Assembly: GCA_022393335.1 (NCBI GenBank)
Contig: JAJEKB010020319.1
Coordinates: 96,024 to 160,023, forward strand
Length of the DNA stretch: 64,000 nt
DNA from: Macrotrachela quadricornifera
Lineage: Eukaryota > Rotifera > Eurotatoria > Philodinida > Philodinidae
Direction of reading: 5' to 3'
Part shown: piece by piece, positions 54,774 through 64,000 of the stretch
Position numbering within the stretch: position 1 is the first letter of the stretch
How the letters are laid out: each line of letters begins with the position of its first letter
The notes under the pieces: generated by a model
Database searches by the model: none
Seen by the model: the letters and a program-made list of their open reading frames with translations, nothing else
Told to the model about the DNA's origin: nothing
Made by a program: the position numbers and the translations under genes

Positions 54774-55772
54774 ATGTCTGATTCACTGATACAACTTGCT
54801 ACTCAATTGACACGATCTATTGTACCCATAATCATATTTATTGGTATTCTAGGAAATTCACTCAACATAGCTGTGCTTACTAGACCATCCTTATATTCTT
54901 ATGCTTGTTCTCGTTACTTTCTGGCTGTTGCTGGCAATAATCTTTTCTATACAGGTGTAATGTTATTTTATCGTCTATTAGCTGATGGATATCAACTTGA
55001 TGTGACCAAATCTTCTTTAATATCATGTAAACTTGTTACATATGTCTATCAATTATGTACAGTATTATCACCATTCTTTATTATTCTTGCTTCAATTGAT
55101 CGATACTGTGCTAGTTCAACAAATGTTCGGTTACGAAATTTAAGCAATATCAAAGTAACTCGATGGGCAATTTTATTTGTTACGATCATTCTCACACTTC
55201 TCTATATGAATACAGCAATTCTAATAGATTTACGAACAAGTGATACATTTGGATGTCGTATTCGAGGTGATATGATCTATAAACAAATATATTCAATAAT
55301 GCAAGTTATTTTATTTGCTATAATTGCACCATCTCTTATGACAATATTTGGTTTAATGACTATTCACAATACAAAAGCAGTACGTATTATTCCAACTGCA
55401 GTATCAAGTCATCGTCGCACTGAAAATCAACTTATTTTTATGCTTCTTATTCAAGTGATTACTCATATTGCACTTATTGTACCAACATGTGTAACTTATT
55501 TAATGTTGATTCTACCAATTACAATTACAAATACGTCTGGTTTTTATTTTGCTCGTGTAACATGTCAAATTTTATTTTATTCTTCTTTTGCCACACCTTT
55601 TATTTTATATGTTGCTTCGGCTCGTGTATATAGAAAAGAACTCATTCGATTAGTATACAAAATACTAGGATTACGTGATGGAAATCAAGTTTATCCATCA
55701 ACAAATACAGTCAAAAATACTACTGTACCAATCAATACAATAACTCGCAAAGGAACAACAACAATTGAATGA
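54774..55772 (+). CDS. rhodopsin-family GPCR, copy 2
   Basis: A 332-residue paralogue of the 5738 receptor, same length and about three quarters identical by eye. It keeps GN in TM1 (GILGNSLN), Asp-Arg-Tyr (SIDRYCASS), the two extracellular Cys, the SSHRRTENQ third loop and the FATPFILYVASARVYRKEL end. The frame is open 60 bases further upstream, but the ATG at 54774 matches the start of copy 1. Intact frame after considerable divergence indicates purifying selection. Differences cluster in TM2-TM3 and TM5-TM7 and the second loop, where ligand contact is expected. Regulatory DNA differs: a MITE lies upstream and a foldback insertion lies about 110 bases after the stop. Confidence 0.88.
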   Translation: MSDSLIQLATQLTRSIVPIIIFIGILGNSLNIAVLTRPSLYSYACSRYFLAVAGNNLFYTGVMLFYRLLADGYQLDVTKSSLISCKLVTYVYQLCTVLSPFFIILASIDRYCASSTNVRLRNLSNIKVTRWAILFVTIILTLLYMNTAILIDLRTSDTFGCRIRGDMIYKQIYSIMQVILFAIIAPSLMTIFGLMTIHNTKAVRIIPTAVSSHRRTENQLIFMLLIQVITHIALIVPTCVTYLMLILPITITNTSGFYFARVTCQILFYSSFATPFILYVASARVYRKELIRLVYKILGLRDGNQVYPSTNTVKNTTVPINTITRKGTTTIE

Positions 55773-55881
55773 ACATTATAAGAAAAAATATTCATTTTTC
55801 CCATATATAACCTACTGTTGACTCCTAATTGATATTTTTTAATTTTAAAATAATAAATATTTTTCAAATATAAATTATCAA

Positions 55882-56592
55882 AATGTTTTTTTTCTCCTGT
55901 TTGTAAGATACAGCTGAGCATTTTCATTACTTAAAAAAAAATTCCATCTTGCAGATATTGAATTTCATGCCCCATTCGTTCTTCATCAATGTAATGCACT
56001 TGATTTTTTTTAATCTATGAAAGTTGCGTGAGTATATGATGGAATTACTTAGAGTGTACCAGAAGTAATGACGTATTTTTGTGCACAACTTTACTAATAT
56101 GTGAGGCAGGTTAGATGGTCATACTTTGCATTTCAGTTTTCAATCACTTAATAGGATATCATAAGAAGCGAACTATACTATAAGACACAGCGCGTGAAGC
56201 TCTACAATCTTGAAGGAACAACTTATTTAATTTCTCTTCCTATAGAAAAAATCACTTTTTCAGGCCATGCAGACAGATCTTTATTTGTTTTTAAAAACAA
56301 AAACTACGCAATTTAAATAAGCGATCTTATACAAATTGTAGGGCTTTTCACACTGCATCGTGTGAGATGTTTTTTTTTTTATACAACCTATCAAGTGATT
56401 GAAAACTAAAATGCAAATCTTGACTATTTAATCTATCTCACGTATTAGTGAAGTTGTGCACAACAATAATTCTTATATTCTGTTTTATTATTATTCAATT
56501 ACTTGAAGACTGAACAAATAGTATGGAAAAATAGATCATCGTTTTCTCTATCAGTACATAAAATAAGAAAATTTCTTCAAGTTTTCTATTAA
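55882..56592. mobile_element. insertion of about 710 bp in the 3' flank of GPCR 2
   Basis: Absent from copy 1, where flanking sequence is continuous (ttatcaaaa then taagatactgacatc). It contains a foldback with arms from gtgcacaactttactaatat (56081) to the inverse ending near 56463. Its left end (tacttagagtgtacc, 56046) and several internal motifs match the 42371-43345 element, so it is a diverged, rearranged family member, perhaps with another insertion. Confidence 0.7.
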
Positions 56593-57551
56593 CGAAATAA
56601 GATACTGACATCATTGCTTTTGGCACAATCTAAGTATATTAATCAAAATTATTTTAGATATATGTTATAGAACTCTTTATTGTTATGCAGTGAAAATTCT
56701 GCTTGACAGATCTTGAAAGATAATTCGATTTGATATTTTGTATAAGATACGATTGTTGATTACTTTTCAACAAGATTGAAACAAATGTAAGGTATTGTTC
56801 TCTTTCACTCACAAGCTATGATAAATGTCACTTTACCTACTAGAGAGGGTGACAACTTTTAGACTCTGCAAGGTATATAAGACGTTTTAGGAACATTTTC
56901 AATTACAAATGATGAAATTTCATTACGTATTATTTTTAAATTCTGTATGATTTGTACTGAAAGATGTGATATTTATTATACTCATATTTAAAAATGTTTT
57001 GCCAAAAGCATTATTTTATGAAATTAATTTTGATATAGAACTTCATCATATTTTGACTTGCAGTAACTCTTTTGTTGATTTTACTCAAATCTCTCATTAC
57101 AAGAAAAAAAATATTCCACAATTGAAATTTTATTTTCAAAATAATGGATTTTATTAACTAAAATTTAACTTGTGTAGAAATTATTTGCATTTTTAGTGAA
57201 CTTTAATAAGATTAATATTTCTTTACTTAGTTTTCCTATAAGTTGAATTCAATAATTAGTTAACGATATTTTCTGACAAGTATTCATGTGTGATTAACTA
57301 GACAGACTTTTATCCTATATTATCATTGAGTGAAAATTAATTTAATAATGGAAAAAAAAACATTTTGTATTTGAAAGAGTTAATTTTGATGATTAACTTT
57401 ATAGAAGGATGGATATCTCATTAATTGAAAAATTGAAAATAACTGATTGATTGTGTAATATTTCATAGAAATATATTCTAGAAAGAGACATTGACACAAT
57501 TTGAAGAAACAGTTTTGTTCATGATGATAATGTAAACATTATCTAGTTTCA

Positions 57552-59355
57552 TTATTTATTTTTATTAAAAATAAGTGGATAGGCTCCACAATTATTATTG
57601 AAAAAGATTAAGCTTTCACCTTGAACTTGTTGTGCCGATGAACTCGATTCATATAATTGTTTGTTGCATTGTATACGACATGGCCAATCGCACCGACTAG
57701 TCTCTTGATTCCACCATAAATCATATGAAACATTGAGAGCACGAGCACAACGAAAATCAAATCTAGTACCAGACACACATCGATGAAAGACGTTACAGTA
57801 AGGACTCGGTAAGAATGCACCATCAGGTTGACCATTACAATTGGCATCCGAATTTATATTGAGCAAGCCTTGAAATAAGATGAAAGTAACTTTTCAATTC
57901 TGTATGTAGAAGAAATACTCTTCTCACGTCGGTTTGAGCAAAAAAAGACTTAGAGTCTAGAAAGTTTACAATCGTCATTATTTTCTCGAATACTATTGCT
58001 TTTCGTCAAAGAAGAAATTGAACTGAATGATGCAAAATATCATTGAGAATAGCTTACCTCCTGTACTGGATGAGCCACCTTGGCTTCCTCCTCCTGTTTG
58101 TCCAGGATTGGATCCACCACCTTGACTTGAGCCTGTAGAAAAAAAAGAAATAGAATAAATAATTCATTATAAATATGATTTTTCTCACCTTGTTGACCCG
58201 AACCAGTCTGACCTGTTCCTATTCCTGTATTGATTCCAGTCTGTTGACCTATAGCATCAAGAAAAAATGAAAGCTATTCATAAAGATTCTCTCATCTTAC
58301 CAGTACCCGAACCTATCTGTGATTGCTGTCCAGATCCTGTCTGAGTTCCTCCTGTCCCAGTACCCGTTTGTGAGCCTTGATTGGTACACACTGATTGTCT
58401 ATAGACAGTTTCAGCTTCTTGTTGACTTTCACTGATCTGATTTCCATTTTCCACAATAATTCCACCAGCACTTGAACATGCTCTTCCAGTCGCACAGGGA
58501 TATGTGCATGCTGCTGATGCTTCCGGCACAACTTGTGATTGTCCATGTTGAACCCACCACAAACGTCCACCACCTCGTTGTAATGGACAAAGAAATGCAT
58601 TGGAAACACCACCCTCACAACGATAGAAGACATTGCACCATCGACTAGCGTAGAATCCATTCTGTCGACCTGAATCAAGTTTAACAAAAATGTCGTACGC
58701 ATTAAACTACATTTTTCTTACTCGCACAGCTAAACTGTTCTCGGGATTGTATAAAGATTTTCCATGGTTCAGAAGGAGCTTTAACAAGAAGAAAAAAAGT
58801 ATATTTCATAAATTATTAAAAATATTGAAACTAAAGTTTCTTTAATCTACCCTGTGTGCTAAGTTGTGATCCAGAAACCGCTGTCCCATTTGTAACTGGT
58901 GTATAATATTGATTTCCCTGACACCCGCCTGCATTTTGAGAAGCAAATTCGCATCTATACGAAAAAAAAAAGACGAACAATCATAACATCAAATGATAAA
59001 AACAATCTTCAAGAGCCCACAATATAAATCATATTGCATATCTACACATTAATTACCTCTGACTTGTATCATCGAAATAGAATCGTTCTCCCACTTGAGG
59101 ACATCCATATGACGCTTTTTGTTGACCAGCAACACATGCATGGAATACATCACAGTATCGCAAATCACGCCAAAAACCATCCAGACGGCCTCTACATTCG
59201 AATGGAACATTCGTTATATTCACTTGACTTAAAGTTGAAGATATTAATATGAATACCAGAGCTAACAACAAATTAAAGTAAAAGAAAGAAGAACAATTTT
59301 TTAGTGATAGAAAAGACTTACCGATGAAGAAACTTTGTTTCATAGTAGCAATCAT
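57552..59355 (-). CDS. secreted chitin-binding protein, eight exons
   Basis: Exons, in transcription order: 59355-59322, 59261-59057, 58954-58851, 58778-58722, 58669-58301, 58248-58189, 58132-58058, 57868-57552. All have GT..AG introns of about 50-190 bp, and the joined frame is continuous (about 406 residues). Exons 1-2 give a signal peptide split by an intron (MKQSFFI / LVFILISSTLSQ). Three Cys-rich type-2 chitin-binding (peritrophin-A, CBM14) domains follow: ECRGRLDGFWRDLRYCDVFH in exons 2-3, SRQNGFYASRWCNVFYRCEG in exons 4-5, and CNGQPDGAFLPSPYCNVFHR in exon 8. Domains 2 and 3 are separated by a Gly/Gln/Ser/Thr-rich linker coded by exons 5-7. Exons 6 and 7 are short multiples of three with matching phase, so they could be skipped. 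Likely extracellular, binding chitin of jaws, cuticle or egg covering. Confidence 0.85.
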
Positions 59356-60363
59356 CTTCTATTCTTATAAAGTATAATATTAGAAAAAGAAAATAATGAT
59401 GATCTGTTACAATGACTTTCACTTCAATATACTCAAACTGTTAGATTATTTTCTTTTCTAACACTGTAAAATTGATAATGACATTCAAAACATTTATATA
59501 TCTTTCTCTCTCTCTCTATGTTGATCTAGAATTAACAAACTCATTTTTCTATTTTATTTTTCTTCAGTATTAAAATGATCGCCACTACCCCGCATTTATT
59601 TTTTCAAGGACGCCTCTCAAAACTAAAAAAGAACCACTGAATAAGACAGAAAATGATGAGTATTGTCATGAAAAACAGAAAAAAAAGGATTATAATAAAG
59701 GTCAAGGACTTCGGTTTCTGTTTCGAAAAAATACAAAAAGATAATCGATTTCTTCTTAATGCCCTTTCGTAGGTTGACAAGAAAAATAATAGGATTAGAA
59801 AAGGAAATCTAACTATGTTATGATGATTGTGATCGTAAATTTTGGGATTAAGAACGAATTACTAATTCTCTATTTTTATAACTGATTTTACGTGGCAATA
59901 AAGAAAAGATAGATGAGTACGATGATAAATTTTAACAAAAAAAATCCAATCCTTTAAAGACAGTTTCGTATTTTTTTCACTACGTTTACAAATCTATAGT
60001 AAGAAGTATAAAAACAATAATGTGAAGCATCATTGTTAGAATATCATCGTAGATTCTTTTTTCTAGTCATTATCGGCTGGCATTTGATCAGAACCAATTT
60101 ATGTATGAATAAAAATACCGTAAATTTTCTTTGAATATTTAATGTTAATCTACCGGAAGAAAGATCTAATCTTTGATTAAAATATTACACACTAATTTAT
60201 TTATTAATTCCTAAAGCAATACCAATAGAAATCGATCGATAGCATACTTCAAGAGAAATGAGCAAATACTTAAATATCAAAAGCAGAATGTAAAAAAAAG
60301 ATGATTCAGTACTTGCAGTTTGAAAATGTGGCAATGATTATTTCTTGGCAAAACACTATAAAG

Positions 60364-60939
60364 ATGAGACGATTACTATTCTTTTTCTGTATCATTTATT
60401 TGGCTACATGTCGACGTATAAAACGGTTATACATAATGGACAAAGATTTTGGGCTATGGTTCATAGGTCACAGTGAATTTACTATTTATGCCGAAGAAAG
60501 AAGTAATCGTGTCTATCAAATCAAATCCAATGATTCTTCGAATGTTGAGATTCAAGCATATCCATCGAAACAAGTGGTAGGCAAACTTCAGCATCATAAA
60601 AATGGTAAAGTAATTGAAGTGACTATCGAAGTTTTAAATAATCAAAGTCGTCGATGGCAAAAGGGTAAAATGACTTACACACCAGTTGGTTGGACGGATG
60701 ATAAAATCGATATTGAATGGAATGGACGACTGTTGAAATATGCGCATTATGGAGTACCTGGAGCTTTCTTCATACCTCCTGACACTGTTTTCGCTGAATG
60801 TCAACATCAGAGCAGTAATAAAGAACGACGTGCAGATTTTGAAGTCGAAGTCTACTCTAATGAAATTCCAGATCCGGTCTACCTACTTTTTATTGCAGCA
60901 CTTGCAGAAATCAAGACTCCTTCAACAAAAGGCAAATAA
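60364..60939 (+). CDS. secreted tubby/LURP-one-like protein, copy A
   Basis: About 191 residues from the ATG at 60364 (the frame is open from 60301, but a signal peptide MRRLLFFFCIIYLATC begins here and matches copy B). The mature part has the beta-strand pattern seen in tubby-C-terminal/LURP-one-like folds: EFTIYAEERSNRVYQIKS, VVGKLQHHKNGK, DIEWNGRLLKY, and a conserved end VEVYSNEIPDPVYLLFIAAL. The fold assignment is by pattern only. AATAAA follows at about 61004. It converges tail to tail with copy B; the gap is 120 bases. Confidence 0.7.
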   Translation: MRRLLFFFCIIYLATCRRIKRLYIMDKDFGLWFIGHSEFTIYAEERSNRVYQIKSNDSSNVEIQAYPSKQVVGKLQHHKNGKVIEVTIEVLNNQSRRWQKGKMTYTPVGWTDDKIDIEWNGRLLKYAHYGVPGAFFIPPDTVFAECQHQSSNKERRADFEVEVYSNEIPDPVYLLFIAALAEIKTPSTKGK

Positions 60940-61059
60940 ATTGAAAAGAAAACTATTAATTGTGTCTGTACTTTTTATTCATTGCATGTATTCCTATGAG
61001 AAATAAATAAACAAGAAAATACATGTCAAAATAATTTTTTTTAGTTTTTATTATCTCTT

Positions 61060-61638
61060 TCATGGTATTGGTCGAATTCTATCGTAATTAGCGACATATA
61101 GCAGATAAACGACATCCGGAATATCTTCCGAATATACTTGTACGAAATATTTTGTCATTGTGAACATAGTAGCAGGTTTTCGCTGAAATGTAGCTAGAAT
61201 ATGACCACGAGCATTGCGAAAAGTTCCATTTAATCGATTATTTGAAATTTCTGTATTAATAGTTGGTCCATTCCATTCAATATCAATAACATCTTTAACC
61301 CAACCAATATAATATTGATCAAAGTTGCCTGTCATCCATTCTTGAGTTTTCGTGTTGATTACTGAGAATGACACATAACGTCTTGCACCTTTTCGTTCAA
61401 TCTTAAGTTTGCCTACGATTTTTTTCGACAGATACATAAGAATTTCACTACCTTCAGGCTTTAATATACTAAAACTATTGATGCGATATACACGAGCATT
61501 CGTTTCTTGATTGTAAATTGAAAATTCAGTCGGTATGTCTCTAATAGTTAAGTGTTTTTTCATCATATATGAATGTTTTGCACGTTGGCAAATGGCAAGC
61601 TGAACCATACAAAGTAAGAACAGTAGTCGTCTAATCAT
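61060..61638 (-). CDS. secreted tubby/LURP-one-like protein, copy B
   Basis: About 192 residues from the ATG at 61638 (the frame is open to 61665). Signal peptide MIRRLLFLLCMVQLAIC. It shares with copy A the block order EFSIYNQETNARVYRINS, IVGKLKIERKGAR, DIEWNGP, and VQVYSEDIPDVVYLLYVA, but overall identity is low (about a third), so this is an old inverted duplication. The longer basic N-terminal stretch after the signal is conserved in both. Confidence 0.7.
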   Translation of the reverse strand: MIRRLLFLLCMVQLAICQRAKHSYMMKKHLTIRDIPTEFSIYNQETNARVYRINSFSILKPEGSEILMYLSKKIVGKLKIERKGARRYVSFSVINTKTQEWMTGNFDQYYIGWVKDVIDIEWNGPTINTEISNNRLNGTFRNARGHILATFQRKPATMFTMTKYFVQVYSEDIPDVVYLLYVANYDRIRPIP

Positions 61639-61699
61639 TATAGTGTACTGTGAAGAAATAATCACCTCAATAGTTGAAAGTTACAAGTGTTAAATCTTC

Positions 61700-63228
61700 T
61701 TCTTTCATATTCTGTTATTCATGTGTCAATATTGATTCATTTGACTTGAAGTATGTCGTTGATCGATTTTTATTGATATTGCTTCGAGATACAACAAATT
61801 AATCAGTGTGTAGTTGCAGAGAATCAGAGTTTTGTTTAATGATATGATGAAATAACAAGTTTCGATCGCAATTATTTACTTCTAATGAATTCAATCCAAT
61901 GCAGGATGTTTCATATATATGTTATAGGCAAAACTGAAATTCAGTCAAATTTGAAATTTGACCAATAATTTTGTACGACTGAGCGGCTATTTTCAGTAGA
62001 TAATGTATTTTACTTATCAGAACATATCACTTCATTGCTCAATACAGCCTCTTACTTCTTTTTTTATTCTTATAGAAGAAGAAATCATACGAGGGTGGGT
62101 TGTAGAATCACACTGTGATCGTGATTTCGATCTTCCTTAAGGATGTCATCAAACGGCTTAATTTGTAGTAACTAGATTCTATTCTGATGATTTAAAATGA
62201 TCACAAATAACATGGGGATGAGTGTAGTTAGTATTATCGCGTTTTTATGTAGGCTTAAGCAATCATTATAATGCTTGGACGATTGTATAGGTACACGCTC
62301 TGTTTGAATAATTCGAAGATCATAAACAATACTTCAATATCTACATATAGCCATCTAAATTTTTACTCTGAAGAGTTTATGTAACTAGTATATGAACAAA
62401 GTCTTAGCAGAGAAGAAGTTTTTCAAAACATATTGCTACAGTTAATTATTCCCTATGAATTCTTTTTAAATTGTACTTTTACAAAATTCAACTATAATAA
62501 AGTCAATGTTTTCTAATTTGTATAAATTTAATTTGTTTTTCGAAAAAGTTCATTTTCAAAATAAATGAAAAATCAATACTGCTTATGTATAAAACTTGAA
62601 AATCAATTTCGACTTAAAAAATATCATTTTAACAATGACCATATACAGGTCATTATTCATTTATGTATATAAGCTCACTAATAGTGTTATATATTCACTA
62701 TATTTTCCAGCAACTAAGGAGTTAATAAATTATATTTTTACAGTTTCTCTGTGAGTTAATCTATTGTATATATAGGAAAAATAAAATTATCTATTCATGT
62801 TATCGGGTGTACTTCTAGTGGCGTAACCAGGGATTGGTATGTCAGAGCACCGAAAAAATTTTTAAATCTAATAATTACCATTGAAATGGTTGTTTTCTTA
62901 TTATTGTACAGACAATACCTGTGAGAAAACGGTTAATGAAACCTGTAGGAGAAGGTCTACACACACTGATGAGTAAGAAATATCAGTTGCTTGTTTACTT
63001 TTTGTTTCTGTATATATATATATCAGGTAATAAAATAACCATTGATCATCCGTTGGATATTTTCCAAAGATGTATGATGTCCCACCCTATATAAAGCTGA
63101 TGATTTTACATAAATAAATAGAGTGTGAAACGATCACTTATCTCATTATCATTCATCCAGTAATATACAGTTAGTTACCTAATATTGATGCATTCTGAAA
63201 ATCAGGCAAGCGAACATCTAACTTATAT
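61700..63228. other. non-coding, transposon terminus
   Basis: No gene supported. At 62816 the motif tagtggcgtaaccaggg resembles the one at 9991 and hAT-like ends seen in other animals. Short (ta)n runs occur near 63010. Confidence 0.4.
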
Positions 63229-63453
63229 CTAGTTGTTTTTTGGAAAATAAACGATATGGTTTACTAATGATCTGCTAGAGCAATCACCTACTGATATCGT
63301 TTCTGTATATACAGGCACTTTATTGGTATGGCTATTCGTTTGAAATATTGCAAAACCCTCACCAATAGCAAAAACAATGTCGATCGATGAGAAAAGAAAA
63401 TGAGGTAGGCCAACAAAGGCTAAACCTGCATCGCTAGTACAATAGATTTTCAT
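63229..63453 (-). other. unassigned minus-strand ORF
   Basis: 74 residues with fairly coding-like text (GLAFVGLPHFLFSSIDIVFA), no domain recognised and no splice signals that clearly fit. The phrase PHFxFS also occurs in the ORF at 9536-9751, possibly by chance. Reported with low confidence. Confidence 0.25.
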
Positions 63454-63602
63454 TTTCTTTTTCTCTCATTCGCTCTCTAAATTTCTGGGTCTATTTAATG
63501 TTCTTTTGGATTCCTTATTTCTTCTGTGTTTTGTTTAATTTTATTTAAATTTATCTTTCGTATACTAAACTAATCTTTATATGAATAAAATTCATTTATT
63601 CT

Positions 63603-63757
63603 GCTGATAAAATCTGCATTTTTACTGATAGATTTAAATTTTTCGCTGGCCAAATTTGAATTTCTTACTGATTTTTACGTATTAAAAGCTGACGAATTCA
63701 ATATTTTCGCTGCAATTTCTATATATTTTTGCTGAGTATTTCATTAATATTGCTGAC
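63603..63757. repeat. phased 21-22 bp degenerate repeat
   Basis: (G/A)CTG(A/G/C) occurs at 63603, 63624, 63645, 63667, 63688, 63709, 63731 and 63752: steps of 21, 21, 22, 21, 21, 22, 21. Between the motifs the sequence is T/A-rich but not conserved. The period equals two turns of B-DNA. Confidence 0.75.
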
Positions 63758-64000
63758 CAAAAACTATGCTTTCAATTTAAAATACATCAAAAATAATGTC
63801 CGTTTCACAATAATTCATGGCATTTTCTTTTTATCTCGGTCATCAATTTTTTTTTCAGCAATTACATCATGAAAATTATGCAATTTACACTATGTTTTGC
63901 CATGTTTTTATTCCTTGGGCCTTGTTTGTTCAAGATACGCTATCGATACATAGCATACAAAGAATTCAATGCGTTAACATGTATCGTCAAACGTACATCC

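Larger units (their letters stand above)
54345..57085 (+). repeat. segmental duplication, copy 2 (contains GPCR 2)
   Basis: Collinear with 5150-7475 and interrupted by the insertion at 55882-56592. The last clear match is the ttttgccaaaagcattattt region (56997) and the following sequence to about 57085. Confidence 0.85.

Noticed and set aside
9536..63453. Possible relationship of the ORFs at 9536-9751 and 63229-63453 through PHFxFS
   Set aside because: The match is six residues with little else in common; likely chance.
1..64000. tRNA and rRNA genes
   Set aside because: No cloverleaf with matching A and B boxes and no rRNA-like conserved stretches were noticed by eye; a covariance-model search was not possible.

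Overview
The window looks like nuclear DNA of a bdelloid rotifer (Adineta/Rotaria type). This is an inference from several things taken together: strong AT richness, short introns with GT..AG borders, peritrophin-type chitin-binding and rhodopsin-type receptor genes, R-S-ExE ADP-ribosyltransferases (one fused to TPRs), a plant/fungus-like BAHD acyltransferase, FG-GAP remnants, a eukaryotic giant protein with a SecA motor, and dense small DNA transposons. No rRNA, tRNA, CRISPR array or bacterial operon was seen. The genus cannot be settled from the sequence alone.

Layout. 0.5-2.2 kb: ADP-ribosyltransferase gene on the minus strand with a probable second exon. 5.1-7.5 kb: GPCR copy 1. 9.5 kb: one unassigned exon-like ORF. 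11.1-11.8 kb: broken secreted-protein gene of possible thaumatin-like fold. 12.8-15.2 kb: ADP-ribosyltransferase-TPR protein. 16.2-17.6 kb: BAHD acyltransferase. 19-19.5 kb: FG-GAP relic. 20-28 kb: almost gene-free, with foldback elements including two hAT-type MITEs that have 8-bp target duplications. 28.8-39.6 kb: one uninterrupted reading frame of 3571 residues. 39.7-52.3 kb: a transposon graveyard (two large TA-flanked foldback elements, Tc1/mariner relic, two piggyBac relics, another transposase-like relic, one TA-flanked MITE) enclosing one small secreted-protein gene. 52.6-53.5 kb: histamine-N-methyltransferase-like SAM methyltransferase. 54.3-57.1 kb: GPCR copy 2, part of a duplicated block. 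57.6-59.4 kb: eight-exon chitin-binding protein gene. 60.4-61.6 kb: convergent pair of related secreted proteins with a tubby/LURP-one-like look. 61.7-64 kb: non-coding, ending in a helically phased 21-22 bp repeat.

The strongest candidate for an undescribed system is the 28.8-39.6 kb gene. It joins an apparently cysteine-less Ulp1/C48-like domain, seven coiled-coil repeats, a P-loop GTPase, about 1450 residues of helical rod, a complete-looking SecA-type helicase motor and a C-terminal von Willebrand A domain. The genes do not form one obvious pathway. The mixture of paralogous receptors, ADP-ribosyltransferases, probable foreign enzymes and transposons is what one expects of a bdelloid accessory (often subtelomeric) region.
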